Shown: positions 10,863 through 19,864, counted from the stretch's first letter. The stretch is DNA of 64,000 bases from Caulobacter sp. SL161 (GCF_026672375.1 NZ_JAPPRA010000001.1:3534001-3598000), one strand, 5' to 3'. Notes: a model not told the origin generated them from the letters alone. Made by a program: numbers and translations.

Positions 10863-11566
10863 CCGCGACGTCGCCTCCCCGGACGGCGGTGATCATGCAG
10901 CCGACCTATCTGCCGTATCTGGGCTATTTCCAGCTGATAGCGGCCGCCTCGGTGTTCGTGTTCCTGGACGACGTGCAGTTCGCCCGCCGCTCGTGGCAGT
11001 CGCGTAACCGCATCCTGACCGCCCAGGGCGAGCTGATGCTGACCGTGCCGGTCAAGAAGCACGACCGCGAAACGCCGATCCACGCCATCCAGATCGACGA
11101 CAGCCAGCCCTGGCGCGACAAGCACCTGGCCGCCATCCGCCACGCCTATGGCAAGCGGCCGTTCTTCGCCGAAGGCTGGGCGTTCGTCTCCGAGCAGCTG
11201 ACCCGCGAACGCGACGGCGCCCTGGCCGACCTGACCTGCGGCATGGCCCAGGCGGCCGCAGAGGCGCTGGGGCTGACGCCGGCGTTCGTCCGCGCCTCCG
11301 ACCTCAAGGCGCCCGGCGCGCGGTCCGAGCATCTCCTGGCCCTCTGCCGGGCGGTCGAGGCGCAGGAGTACGTCTCGCCGATGGGCTCGGCCGACTACAT
11401 GGAGGAAGACGGCGTGTTCCAGGCCGCCGACTTCCCCGCGCGCTTCCAGCCGTTCCAGCTGGTGGAATACCCGCAGGGCCGCGAGCCCTTCACCCCGTAC
11501 ATGGGCTTTGTCGATGCGCTGATGAACGTCGGCTGGGACGGGATGCGGGGGCTGGTGGCGGGGTAG
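10859..11566 (+). CDS. WbqC family protein
   Basis: 235 residues matching the WbqC family: AVIMQPTYLPYLGYFQLI at the N terminus, FLDDVQFARRSWQSRN, and the C-terminal PFTPYMGFVDALMN. WbqC proteins occur in O-antigen and glycan clusters, with a biochemical role that is poorly defined. The ATG overlaps the flavoprotein stop (ATGA), completing the three-gene coupled unit. Its presence ties the unit to surface polysaccharide or flagellin sugar decoration. Confidence 0.82.
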   Translation: MTATSPPRTAVIMQPTYLPYLGYFQLIAAASVFVFLDDVQFARRSWQSRNRILTAQGELMLTVPVKKHDRETPIHAIQIDDSQPWRDKHLAAIRHAYGKRPFFAEGWAFVSEQLTRERDGALADLTCGMAQAAAEALGLTPAFVRASDLKAPGARSEHLLALCRAVEAQEYVSPMGSADYMEEDGVFQAADFPARFQPFQLVEYPQGREPFTPYMGFVDALMNVGWDGMRGLVAG

Positions 11567-11567
11567 C

Positions 11568-11709
11568 CTCCCTCTTCCAAAGGGAGAGGGAGGGGCCCGC
11601 CGCGAAGCGGTGGGAGGGTGAGGGGTTACGAGGTTTGACGATTGCCCGGCGCTCCGTCAGGCGCCGTAACCCCTCACCCCAGCCCTCTCCCTCTGGGAGA
11701 GGGAGCGCG
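11568..11709. repeat. Intergenic inverted repeat (CTCTCCCT/AGGGAGAG family)
   Basis: Outer arms CTCCCTCTTCCAAAGGGAGAGGGAGG and CCCTCTCCCTCTGGGAGAGGGAG enclose inner arms GTGAGGGGTTACG and CGTAACCCCTCAC. It sits 3' of the WbqC gene and resembles the element at 38793. Confidence 0.7.
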
Positions 11710-11775
11710 TAAAGCCCCCTAGCGAACACTGTTCAGATCACCCATCTTCCCTGCAAACGGGGAAGGAAACCGCAC

Positions 11776-12627
11776 ATGGCCAAGTCAAAATCCGTCGTGA
11801 TCACCGGCGTCTCGACCGGCATCGGCCATGCGGCGAGCAAGGTGCTGGTCGGCCGGGGCTTCCACGTCTTCGGCAGTGTCCGCAAGGCCACCGATGGCGA
11901 GCGCTTGAAGGCCGAGTTCGGCGACGCCTTCACCCCGCTGATCTTTGACGTCGCCGACGAGGCGGCCGTGCGCGCCGGGGCCAGGCAGGTCGAGGCGGCG
12001 CTGGGCGGCAAGACGCTGGCGGGCCTCGTCAACAACGCCGGCATCGCCGTGGCCGGGCCGCTGCTCTATCTGCCGGTCGACGAGTTCCGCCACCAGCTGG
12101 AGGTCAATCTGACCGGCGTGCTGATCGCCACCCAGGCCTTCGCGCCGCTGCTGGGGGCGGGCGAGGCGCGCCGGGGCCCGCCGGGACGGGTGGTCAACAT
12201 CTCGTCGGTCGGCGGCCGCAACGCCAACCCGTTCATGGGCCCCTACTGCACCACCAAGTTCGGGCTGGAGGGCTTTTCGGAGTCGCTGCGCCGCGAGTTC
12301 CTGCCCTTCGGGGTCGACGTGGTGGTGGTGGCGCCCGGCGCGGTGGCCACCCCGATCTGGGACAAGGCCGACCAGGTGGACGTGACCCGCTACGCCAACA
12401 CCCCCTACGCCAAGGCGCTGGAGCGGATGCGCGGGTTCATGCTGAGTCTGGGCAAATCGGGCCTGCCGCCCGAGCGGATCGGCGAGACCATCGCCACCGC
12501 CCTGACCGCGCCCGCCCCCAAGGTCCGCTATGTGGTCTCGCCCTCGCCGATGCAGGTGCTGATGACCGAGATCCTGCCCAAGCGGACGATCGACAAGGCC
12601 ACGGGCAAGCGGCTGGGGTTGATCTGA
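11776..12627 (+). CDS. Short-chain dehydrogenase/reductase
   Basis: 283 residues, classical SDR. Cofactor motif TGVSTGIG near residue 10, NNAG near residue 90, catalytic Ser in VVNISSVGG and the YCTTK catalytic Tyr/Lys pair. No acidic residue follows the second strand in SVRKATDG, which favours NADP(H). It has its own leader and is flanked by intergenic repeats on both sides, so it is probably monocistronic. The substrate is unknown. Confidence 0.88.
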   Translation: MAKSKSVVITGVSTGIGHAASKVLVGRGFHVFGSVRKATDGERLKAEFGDAFTPLIFDVADEAAVRAGARQVEAALGGKTLAGLVNNAGIAVAGPLLYLPVDEFRHQLEVNLTGVLIATQAFAPLLGAGEARRGPPGRVVNISSVGGRNANPFMGPYCTTKFGLEGFSESLRREFLPFGVDVVVVAPGAVATPIWDKADQVDVTRYANTPYAKALERMRGFMLSLGKSGLPPERIGETIATALTAPAPKVRYVVSPSPMQVLMTEILPKRTIDKATGKRLGLI

Positions 12628-12630
12628 GCC

Positions 12631-12750
12631 AAATCCTCCCCCCCAGCGGGGGAGGTGGCCGAAGGCCGGAGGGGTAAGTTCTGCGGACCTTGCCTCTTCC
12701 CCCTCCGTCGTCCCTTCGGGCCGACACCTCCCCCACTAGGGGGAGGATTT
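12631..12750. repeat. Intergenic inverted-repeat element (AAATCCTCCCCC family)
   Basis: About 120 bases bounded by AAATCCTCCCCC and GGGGGAGGATTT, with an inner GAGGTGGCCGAAGGCCGGAGGG motif. It lies between convergent SDR and pseI genes, where a bidirectional terminator would be expected. Confidence 0.8.
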
Positions 12751-12758
12751 CGAGCCCC

Positions 12759-13811
12759 CTACCCCACCATCGACCAGTCCAGCGGCTCGCCGCGGGAAAG
12801 GTCGCGGGCGGCCTTGCCGGCCAGCACCTTGTCGAGGTCGGCCGGCGGCAGGCCGTTGCCGGGGCGGACCGAGCGGACATTGGCCCGGGTCAGGGGCTCG
12901 CCGGCCTTCACATCGGCGGTGACGTACAACGAGCGGCGGAAGAGCAAGGACGTCGCCTCCGAGCCCAGCACGTCGTAGTGCGCGCGGCCCAGCGCCGCCC
13001 AGGCGTTCTTGGTGTCGTCCACCAGGGCCTTGAACTCGGCGGGCTCCAGACTGAAGGCCGCGTCGGGGCCGCCGTCGGCGCGGGCCAGGGTGAAGTGCTT
13101 TTCGACCGCGCAGGCGCCGAGGCTGACCGCCGCCACCGAGGCGGCCGTGCCGGGCGTATGGTCCGATAGGCCGATCGGGCAGCCAAAGCGCGCGGCCATG
13201 TCCGGGACAGTCCGAACGTTCGCGTCCGCGAACGTGGCCGGATAGCTGGAGACACAGTGCAGCAGCAGCACGCCCGGCGCGCCGCCGGTCAGGGCCGTAT
13301 CGAGCGCCGTCTGCATCTCGGTCAGGTTGGCCATGCCGGTCGAGATGATCAGCGGCTTGCCCTTGGCGGCGGCGTACTTGATCAGCGGCAGGTCGACGGC
13401 CTCGAACGAGGCGATCTTGAAGGCCGGGGCGCCCAGGCTGTCCAGGAGGTCGACGGCGGTCTCGTCAAAGGGGCTGGAGAAGATCGTCACGCCGCGCTGG
13501 CGGGCGCGCTCGAAGATGGCGGCGTGCCATTCGAACGGGGTGTGGGCCTCTTCGTAGAGCTCGTAGAGGGTACGGCCGTCCCACAGCCCACCGTGGATCT
13601 TAAACTCGGGCCGGTCGACATCCAGCGTGATGGTGTCGGCGGTGTAGGTCTGGATCTTGATCGCGTCGCAACCGGTGTCGGCCGCAGCGTCGACCATGGT
13701 CAGGCAGCGCTCGAGGCTGCCGTTGTGGTTCCCCGACAGCTCGCAGATCACATAGGGCGAGTGGTCGACGCCGATTTTGCGGCCGGCGATCTCGATGAAG
13801 GGTGCGGACAT
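12759..13811 (-). CDS. pseI: Pseudaminic acid synthase (PseI/NeuB family)
   Basis: 350 residues. N-terminal NeuB TIM barrel with ICELSGNHNGSLERC, AIKIQTYTADT and ASFEAVDLPLI, followed by a C-terminal antifreeze-like SAF domain (from about residue 285: FRRSLYVTADVKAGEPLTRANV). It condenses the 2,4-diacetamido hexose released by PseG with phosphoenolpyruvate to form pseudaminic acid. The TYTADTITLD segment is more like PseI than sialic-acid NeuB. It is encoded convergently to the PseF/PseG-like pair and completes the late part of the pathway; PseB, PseC and PseH are not in this window. Confidence 0.9.
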   Translation of the reverse strand: MSAPFIEIAGRKIGVDHSPYVICELSGNHNGSLERCLTMVDAAADTGCDAIKIQTYTADTITLDVDRPEFKIHGGLWDGRTLYELYEEAHTPFEWHAAIFERARQRGVTIFSSPFDETAVDLLDSLGAPAFKIASFEAVDLPLIKYAAAKGKPLIISTGMANLTEMQTALDTALTGGAPGVLLLHCVSSYPATFADANVRTVPDMAARFGCPIGLSDHTPGTAASVAAVSLGACAVEKHFTLARADGGPDAAFSLEPAEFKALVDDTKNAWAALGRAHYDVLGSEATSLLFRRSLYVTADVKAGEPLTRANVRSVRPGNGLPPADLDKVLAGKAARDLSRGEPLDWSMVG

Positions 13812-13884
13812 GGGCGTGCTCCTCGGGCGAATAACCCGGAAACGTAGTTGCCCTCACCTTAACCCGCCAAAGGTGGACGAGCCG

Positions 13885-14148
13885 TCAATCGCAGCCGCCG
13901 CCGCCACCGCCATCCGCGCTGCAGTCGCCGCCAGAGTCGCTGGAACCGCCGTCGGCGACCACGCCGCCGTCGCCGTTGTTCTTGGCCTTCTTGTCAGACG
14001 CCACCGACGCCGCGTGGGCCGTCACGCCCAGGCCGCCGCCGATGGCGACACCCAGGCCAATCCCCAGCGCCAGATTATCCAGCGCCAAGCCCAGGGCGAC
14101 GCCAATCGCGATCCCCGCGCCCATGCCGATCGGCAAGCCCGCCTTCAT
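13885..14148 (-). CDS. Small glycine-zipper membrane protein
   Basis: 87 residues. The first ~45 are hydrophobic with regularly spaced glycines (GMGAGIAIGVALGLALDN, LGIGLGVAIGGGLG), a pattern that packs as a helical hairpin in membranes. The C terminus is low-complexity Gly/Asp/Ser with two Cys near the end. No family is recognised. The composition is biased, but the start is preceded by a purine-rich GAGGGGTATGG stretch. Confidence 0.55.
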   Translation of the reverse strand: MKAGLPIGMGAGIAIGVALGLALDNLALGIGLGVAIGGGLGVTAHAASVASDKKAKNNGDGGVVADGGSSDSGGDCSADGGGGGGCD

Positions 14149-14225
14149 ACCATACCCCTCAATCCGCCGACCCCTTGGGCCAAGACGGAACCCTCTTAAG
14201 CTACAGGGCCCTAAGTGTTTGATCT

Positions 14226-14277
14226 TAGAGCCTGTTTATGGGGCTTAGATGATTCCACCTCAACCCGATAGGCTCTA
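14226..14277. repeat. REP-like element with TAGAGCCT arms
   Basis: Eight-base arms TAGAGCCT and AGGCTCTA bound a ~36-base interior. The right arm includes the stop codon of the adjacent minus-strand micro-gene, so it may serve as that gene's terminator stem. Confidence 0.5.
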
Positions 14278-14463
14278 GTCGATGATCGGCTCGCCGCGCG
14301 GTCGCGCGTCGTATTCCTTCTTGCCCTGCCAGGCCGAATAGCCGGCGACCACCACGAATATGGCCACCAGGCCTAGGCCGACCAGCATGTCGCCGAACCA
14401 GATATTGGCCAGGCCCGCGAACAGGGCGACGATACCCACGCTCAGTAGGACGCCGAGCTTCAT
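14275..14463 (-). CDS. Small two-TM membrane protein
   Basis: 62 residues from ATG 14463 with a good GGGAGG ribosome site upstream. Two hydrophobic helices (VLLSVGIVALFAGLANIWFG and MLVGLGLVAIFVVVAGYSAW) are followed by a charged tail (KKEYDARPRGEPIID). No family is recognised. It is transcribed divergently from trxB across about 60 bases, so a shared regulatory region is likely. Confidence 0.65.
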   Translation of the reverse strand: MKLGVLLSVGIVALFAGLANIWFGDMLVGLGLVAIFVVVAGYSAWQGKKEYDARPRGEPIID

Positions 14464-14523
14464 CAGGTTTTCCTCCCGTGGCTTTTGTCGCCACTGCGGA
14501 GAATCCACACTATATCTCCCCCC

Positions 14524-15531
14524 ATGTCTACGCCCTCCCCTCGCCAGACCCGCTGCCTGATCATCGGATCGGGTCCCGCCGGCTACACCGCCGCCATCTA
14601 CGCCGCCCGCGCCCTGCTGAAGCCCGTGCTGATCGCCGGCATCCAGCCCGGCGGCCAGCTGACCATCACGACCGATGTCGAGAACTATCCGGGCTTCGCC
14701 GACGTCATCCAGGGCCCCTGGCTGATGGACCAGATGCGCGCCCAGGCCGAGCATGTCGGCACCGAGTTCGTCAGCGACATCGTCACCAGCGTCGACCTCT
14801 CCAAGCGCCCCTTCGCGGTGAAGACCGACAGCGGCCAGGACTGGATCGCCGAGACCATCATCATCGCCACCGGCGCCCAGGCCAAATGGCTGGGCCTCGA
14901 GAGCGAAGCCAAGTTCCAGGGCTTTGGCGTGTCGGCCTGCGCCACCTGCGACGGCTTCTTCTATCGCAACAAGGACGTCATCGTGGTCGGCGGCGGCAAC
15001 ACCGCCGTCGAAGAGGCCCTGTTCCTCACCAGCTTCGCCAGCAAGGTCACCCTGGTGCACCGCAAGGACGAGCTGCGCGCCGAGAAGATCCTGCAGGAGC
15101 GCCTGCTGGCCCACCCGAAGATCGAGGTGATCTGGGACAGCGTCATCGACGAGGTCCTGGGCCAGACCGAGCCCATGGGCGTCACCGGCGCCCGCCTGAA
15201 AAACGTCAAGACCGGCGAAACCCAGGAGGTCGCCGCCGACGGAGTGTTCATCGCCATCGGCCACGCCCCGTCGTCGGAACTGTTCGCCGGTCAGCTGGAA
15301 ACCGGTCCGGGCGGCTATCTGAAGGTGAAGCCGGGCACGGCCTCGACCGCCATCGAGGGCGTCTATGCCGCCGGCGACGTCACCGACGACGTCTACCGCC
15401 AGGCCGTCACCGCCGCCGGCATGGGCTGCATGGCCGCCCTGGAGGCCGTGCGCTTCCTGGCCGAGGAAGACCACAAGGCCGCGCATCATCCGATCAGCCA
15501 CGAAGAGGCGAACAAGATCGGGGTTTGGTGA
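14524..15531 (+). CDS. trxB: Thioredoxin reductase
   Basis: 335 residues from ATG 14524 (MSTPSPRQT). FAD site IIGSGPAGYTAAIYAAR, redox-active CATC in SACATCDGFFY, NADPH site VVGGGNTAVEEALFL, and the C-terminal FAD segment VYAAGDVTDDVYRQAV. It transfers electrons from NADPH to thioredoxin in the cytosol. A longer frame from 14485 adds only non-conserved residues. Confidence 0.96.
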   Translation: MSTPSPRQTRCLIIGSGPAGYTAAIYAARALLKPVLIAGIQPGGQLTITTDVENYPGFADVIQGPWLMDQMRAQAEHVGTEFVSDIVTSVDLSKRPFAVKTDSGQDWIAETIIIATGAQAKWLGLESEAKFQGFGVSACATCDGFFYRNKDVIVVGGGNTAVEEALFLTSFASKVTLVHRKDELRAEKILQERLLAHPKIEVIWDSVIDEVLGQTEPMGVTGARLKNVKTGETQEVAADGVFIAIGHAPSSELFAGQLETGPGGYLKVKPGTASTAIEGVYAAGDVTDDVYRQAVTAAGMGCMAALEAVRFLAEEDHKAAHHPISHEEANKIGVW

Positions 15532-15544
15532 GGGCTTAGCGCCC

Positions 15545-15668
15545 AAATCCTCCCCCTAGCGGGGGAGGTGTCGGCCCGAAGGGACGACGGAGGGGGGAAG
15601 ATGCGGGCTCGGCAAGCTCTTCCCCCTCCGGCGCTTCGCGCCACCTCCCCCACTGGGGGGAGGATTTT
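15545..15668. repeat. Intergenic inverted-repeat element (AAATCCTCCCCC family)
   Basis: Same architecture as the 12631 element: AAATCCTCCCCC at one end and GGGGAGGATTT at the other, with an internal CGAAGGGACGACGGAGGG portion. It separates the convergent trxB and SleB-type hydrolase genes. Confidence 0.8.
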
Positions 15669-16916
15669 TCAGTTCAACGGATTGAGCAGGCTCGGCGGCC
15701 GGGACTTCGGCTTCGGCGGAGGCGGCGGCGGCGGCGGCGGCGGTGGGGCCTCAGCGGTCGGCGGCTGCGGGCCTGAGACGGCTTCGAGCGCCTTGTTGAT
15801 CCGCGCGATCTCGTCGGCGGTCGGAATCCGGCGGCCGGCCACCGTGCCCTGCACCGTCACCCGCTCCCCGGTCGGCGAGTTGGCGTCCGGCACGGCCACC
15901 AGCTTGGCGTCGGGCAGGACCAGGTTCGAGACCCCCAGCATCTGGGCCGCAGCTCCGGTGGCGACCGGCGTCGCGGCGGCCGGCGTCGTCTGGGCGGCCA
16001 GCACCTCGGGCGGGGCGGCCTCAAGGGTGCGCGGGTCGGCGGCCAGCAGGATGTCGGCGCTCACCGTCTCATTGCCCGAGTAACGCCCCCGGAACGCCTG
16101 CAAGGTCCCGGACGGACCGGTCCAGCGATAGAAGATGTGCTGGCCAAACTGCTTCAGCTTGACCAGGGTCGGGGCCCAGTACGGCGAGACATAGTCGGCG
16201 TGATAGTGGGTGGCCACGCCCACCGGCTTGAACACAAAGCCGCTCAGGGCCCGCTTGGCCACGGCCTGGGCGTTGGCCCAGATCGCCGGCACCGGCTCGC
16301 GCGCCAGCGAGCCGTCGCAGGCGAAGCTGAACTGGCAGCCGGTGGTCCGCGCCGCGCCTTCGTAGATCACCCCGCAGATCGACTTGGGATAGCCGGGATG
16401 ACGCATGCGGTTGATCACCGTCTGGGCCACGGCCATCTGTCCCTCGCCGGGCTCGAACCCCGCCTCGTAATAGACCGCCTGGGTCAGGCACTGCAGCGCC
16501 CTGGCCCGCGCGTCGGCCGATCCGGTCAGGACGAACGGCTTGGCGACCTCAAGCTCCCCGCCGATCGTCGGGCGCAGCGAATTGATCAGCCGCGCCGCGT
16601 CGAAATCCGGATCGCGGTCGCCCAGACGCGGGATATCGTCGAGGCGGATCACCTCCCAGCCCGGCACGCGCCCCCAATAATCCGTATGCGGAAGAGGATC
16701 ATGACGCCGCGCCAGGGCCAGCATGGCCGGGTCCATATTGGCGACATAGCGCTTGAGCCCGCGCTCGCTGAAGCTGGCGGTGACCCGCATCAAGCCGGCG
16801 TCCCGCCCCGTTCCGGCCGGCACATAATAGGTGGCGCACGCTGAAAGACCGCCCACCACCCCGAGGGCGGCGACGGCCTTCCACGTTTTCCCTTGGATCC
16901 GAGCCCCCGCCCGCAC
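15669..16916 (-). CDS. Cell wall hydrolase, SleB type (Hydrolase_2)
   Basis: 415 residues from a GTG start. The N terminus is lipoprotein-like (hydrophobic stretch then LSAC at about residue 27). The catalytic SleB-like domain spans about 140-240, with AVYYEAGFEPGEGQMAVAQT, VINRMRHPGYPKSICGVIY and CQFSFACDG, typical of lytic amidase/transglycosylase-type peptidoglycan hydrolases. The C-terminal ~120 residues are Ala/Pro-rich and end in a polyproline run with a basic tail. It follows dps by only nine bases and may be co-transcribed with it. Probable role: peptidoglycan remodelling at the outer-membrane side. Confidence 0.85.
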   Translation of the reverse strand: MRAGARIQGKTWKAVAALGVVGGLSACATYYVPAGTGRDAGLMRVTASFSERGLKRYVANMDPAMLALARRHDPLPHTDYWGRVPGWEVIRLDDIPRLGDRDPDFDAARLINSLRPTIGGELEVAKPFVLTGSADARARALQCLTQAVYYEAGFEPGEGQMAVAQTVINRMRHPGYPKSICGVIYEGAARTTGCQFSFACDGSLAREPVPAIWANAQAVAKRALSGFVFKPVGVATHYHADYVSPYWAPTLVKLKQFGQHIFYRWTGPSGTLQAFRGRYSGNETVSADILLAADPRTLEAAPPEVLAAQTTPAAATPVATGAAAQMLGVSNLVLPDAKLVAVPDANSPTGERVTVQGTVAGRRIPTADEIARINKALEAVSGPQPPTAEAPPPPPPPPPPPKPKSRPPSLLNPLN

Positions 16917-16925
16917 GCGGGATGG

Positions 16926-17405
16926 CTACTTTAGGCCGAGGGTGGAGCGCAGCATCCAGGCGTGCTTCTCGTGAGCCTGCAGGCGCTGGGTCAGAAGGTC
17001 GGCGGTGGCTTCGTCGCCGGCCTCGTCGGCGATGGGCATGGCGTCGCGCAGGGTGCGGATGACGGTCTCGTTGTCGGCCTTCAGCTCGCCGATCATGCCT
17101 TCCCAGTCCTGCTCGGGATCGCCGTCCTTGAGGCTGGAGAGGTTGCCGAAGGCGGCGTAGCCCTGCGGCGCCAACTCGCCCAGGGCGCGGATGCGCTCGG
17201 CGATCGCGTCCAGCGCGGCCCATTCTTCCTGGTACTGCCCTTCGAGCAGCACGTGCAGCGACTGGAAGTTCGGCCCGCGAACATTCCAGTGATAGCCATG
17301 CGTCTTCAGATACAGGGCGTAGCTGTCGGCGAGCACCTTGTTGAGCGAAGCGGCGATATCGGTGCGCTGTTTCGCGGTCAGCCCGGTGTTCAAAGCGGCG
17401 GCCAT
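16926..17405 (-). CDS. dps: Dps-family ferritin-like DNA-protection protein
   Basis: 159 residues from ATG 17405, which has the better spacing to the GGGAG ribosome site than the adjacent ATG at 17408. Ferritin-like signature with LKTHGYHWNVRGPNF and HVLLEGQYQEEWAALDAIAERIRALG, the inter-subunit ferroxidase His/Asp/Glu residues of Dps. It oxidises and stores Fe(II) using H2O2 and protects DNA. Divergent from a hybrid kinase gene. I found no perfect EcfG-type promoter or OxyR site in its short upstream region. Confidence 0.93.
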   Translation of the reverse strand: MAAALNTGLTAKQRTDIAASLNKVLADSYALYLKTHGYHWNVRGPNFQSLHVLLEGQYQEEWAALDAIAERIRALGELAPQGYAAFGNLSSLKDGDPEQDWEGMIGELKADNETVIRTLRDAMPIADEAGDEATADLLTQRLQAHEKHAWMLRSTLGLK

Positions 17406-17479
17406 CATGATCTCCCGTGTTGCGCGTCTTAGGTAAGCGTGTCCATCCTCTTGGCAAGACATCTTTGCCGGGAGCGGGG

Positions 17480-19864
17480 ATGGAGAAGAAAGACAATCCA
17501 ATCCGCGCCGTTGACGACCAAGGACGTATCCACGCGCTGATTAGCGCATGGCTCATCCCTCAGGTTCCGCCACCAGCGTGGCTGTGCGCGATCGCGTCTA
17601 TCATCGGCGTGGCCATGGCCGTCCTGATGCGCGTTGGTCTGCTGGGCCTGAGCAACGGCGTCGGCGCGACCCAGCCGTTCTTCCCGGCGATCATGCTGGT
17701 GACGCTGTACGCCGGCTGGCGCTGGGGGATGATCCCCACGATCGCCGGCGCGGTGTTCGGCTGGTGGCTGTGGGGCGGACGCGACGGCGAGCCGCTGAAC
17801 AACGACGAACTGTCGAGCATCGTCATCTATCTGATCTGCGGCGTGATGGTCGCGGCGGTCGCCGAAGGGCTGCGCGGCGCCATGCAGGGCCTGGCCAGGG
17901 CGCGCGCGCAACGCGCCGACGCCGAGACGCGGCTGCGGGTCACCCAGACGGCGGCGGGGGTCGGCCCGTGGGACTACGACCTGACCACCGGTCAGCTCAA
18001 CCTGTCGCCCGCGGCGCGACGGAACCTGGGCATCCCGGAACACGCCGACATCATTCTGGCCGACCTGCCCCGCTTTGTTCACCCCGACGACCGGGCGATG
18101 ACGGAGGCCATCGTCTTTGGCGGGTTGAACAATCTGACGGACTACGAGGTCGAGTACCGCCTGGCCGACACCAGCAAGGGCGAGCGCTGGGTGCATGGAC
18201 GCGGCGAGGTGCTTCGCGACGACACCGGCCGGCCCGTGCGGATGATCGGCCTGAACTTCGACGTCACCAACCGCCGACGCGCCGAGGCCGAGGTGCGCGA
18301 GAGCGAGGCGCGGTTCCGGGCCCTGGCCGACAGCGCCCCCGCCCTAATGTGGGTGACGCGGTCCGACGGGATCCGCCAGTTCGTCAACAACGCCTATGTC
18401 GCCTTCGCGGGGCTGGACTATGACAGCGCCCTGACCCTGGACTGGCGAACCCGCATATTCCCCGAGGATCTGCCGCGCATCCTCAAGGAGCAGGTCGCCG
18501 GCGAGGCGTCCCGCCAGCCCTTCAGCCTCGAGGCGCGCTACCGCCGCGCGGATGGCGAGTGGCGCTGGCTCAAGTCGTTCTCGCAGCCGCGCCATGATCC
18601 CTCCGGCGCGTTCGCCGGCTTCATCGGCATGGCCTTCGACACGACCGAGGCCAAGCAAGCCGAAGCCAATCTGACCGGCATGAACGAGCTTCTGGAGGAG
18701 CGGGTCGCCGCCGCTGTCGCCGAGCGTGACGCCGCCCAGGCCGCCCTGCTGCAATCCCAGAAGCTGGAGGCCATCGGCCAGCTGACCGGCGGCGTCGCCC
18801 ACGACTTCAACAACCTGCTGACAGTGATCATCGGCGCGCTGGACGTGGTCGAGCGTCACCCCGACGACGCCCGCCGGCGCGAGCGGATGGTCGGCGCGGC
18901 CCTGGCGGCGGCCAAGCGCGGCGAGAAGCTGACCCAGCATCTGCTGGCCTTCGCCCGCCGTCAGCCGCTGAAGCCGGAGGTGTGCCGCATCGATGGCCTG
19001 ATCGCCGAAAGCGAAGGCCTGCTCCGGCGCGCCCTGGGCGACGCCTTCAGCTTCCACCTGCGCCTCGGCGCCGGCGTGCGCAGCGCCCGGATCGACGCGG
19101 GCCAGTTCGAGGCCGCGCTGCTGAACCTGGTGGTCAACGCCCGCGACGCCACCCCGCCCGGCGGCGAGGTGAGCATCGAGTCCCGTCCGGTCACCCTGGA
19201 TCGCAAGGAAGGCGATCTGGAGCCCGGCCAGTATCTGCGCGTGGCCGTGCGCGACACGGGAACAGGCATGGACGCGGCGACCATCGCCCGGGCCGTCGAG
19301 CCGTTCTTCACCACCAAGCCGCCCGGCGAGGGCACCGGGCTTGGCCTGTCGCAGGTCTATGGGTTCGCGCGCCAGAGCGGCGGGTCGGTGCTGATCGAGA
19401 GCACGCCGGGCCAAGGGGCCACCGTCGCCCTGCTGCTGCCCGTCAGCGCGGGGGACGCCGCCAGCGAAAGCCTGCCGCACGTCGACCATATCCGCGCCCA
19501 GACGCCGTCGCGGGTGCTGCTGGTCGAGGACGACCCGCAGGTCGCCGAGCTGGTCGACGCGATGATGAACGACCTTGGCCACTCGGTCGTGCGCGCCGGC
19601 GGGGTCGACGAAGCCCTCTCACGCCTGGAGCAGGACGACGGCATCCAGCTGGTGCTCAGCGACGTGATCATGCCGGGCGGCAAGAGCGGCGTGGACCTGG
19701 CCGAGGCGCTGGCCGCCAGCCGTCCGGGCCTGCCGGTGGTGCTGTGCTCGGGCTATACGGGCGGCGACCAGGGCCGGGCGCGAGCGGGCGGCTGGCCGTT
19801 CATCAGCAAGCCGTTCTCGCTGGAGACCCTAGCCCAGGCCCTGGCCCAGGCGCGGCCGCACTAG
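17480..19864 (+). CDS. Membrane PAS hybrid histidine kinase with receiver
   Basis: 794 residues from ATG 17480, behind GGGAGCGGGG. N-terminal four-helix membrane region (~30-130, DUF4118/KdpD-like), PAS ~150-268, PAS ~275-395, coiled coil, then a dimerisation domain with His441 in GGVAHDFNNLL, HATPase with TGLGLSQVYGFARQSGG, and a C-terminal receiver with Asp728 in LVLSDVIMPGG. The HDFNN box marks the family that pairs with DUF4118 sensors. The gene is divergent from dps and ends at a REP-like repeat, so it is probably a single-gene unit. Ligand and downstream partner are unknown. Confidence 0.92.
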   Translation: MEKKDNPIRAVDDQGRIHALISAWLIPQVPPPAWLCAIASIIGVAMAVLMRVGLLGLSNGVGATQPFFPAIMLVTLYAGWRWGMIPTIAGAVFGWWLWGGRDGEPLNNDELSSIVIYLICGVMVAAVAEGLRGAMQGLARARAQRADAETRLRVTQTAAGVGPWDYDLTTGQLNLSPAARRNLGIPEHADIILADLPRFVHPDDRAMTEAIVFGGLNNLTDYEVEYRLADTSKGERWVHGRGEVLRDDTGRPVRMIGLNFDVTNRRRAEAEVRESEARFRALADSAPALMWVTRSDGIRQFVNNAYVAFAGLDYDSALTLDWRTRIFPEDLPRILKEQVAGEASRQPFSLEARYRRADGEWRWLKSFSQPRHDPSGAFAGFIGMAFDTTEAKQAEANLTGMNELLEERVAAAVAERDAAQAALLQSQKLEAIGQLTGGVAHDFNNLLTVIIGALDVVERHPDDARRRERMVGAALAAAKRGEKLTQHLLAFARRQPLKPEVCRIDGLIAESEGLLRRALGDAFSFHLRLGAGVRSARIDAGQFEAALLNLVVNARDATPPGGEVSIESRPVTLDRKEGDLEPGQYLRVAVRDTGTGMDAATIARAVEPFFTTKPPGEGTGLGLSQVYGFARQSGGSVLIESTPGQGATVALLLPVSAGDAASESLPHVDHIRAQTPSRVLLVEDDPQVAELVDAMMNDLGHSVVRAGGVDEALSRLEQDDGIQLVLSDVIMPGGKSGVDLAEALAASRPGLPVVLCSGYTGGDQGRARAGGWPFISKPFSLETLAQALAQARPH

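Noticed and set aside
15718-15760. GGCGG tandem repeat as a regulatory array
   Set aside because: It encodes the polyproline run at the C terminus of the SleB-type hydrolase, so it is coding low complexity.
16926-17480. OxyR or EcfG site for dps
   Set aside because: I looked for GGAAC-N16/17-CGTT and ATAG-N7-CTAT patterns on both strands of the short divergent region and found no good match.
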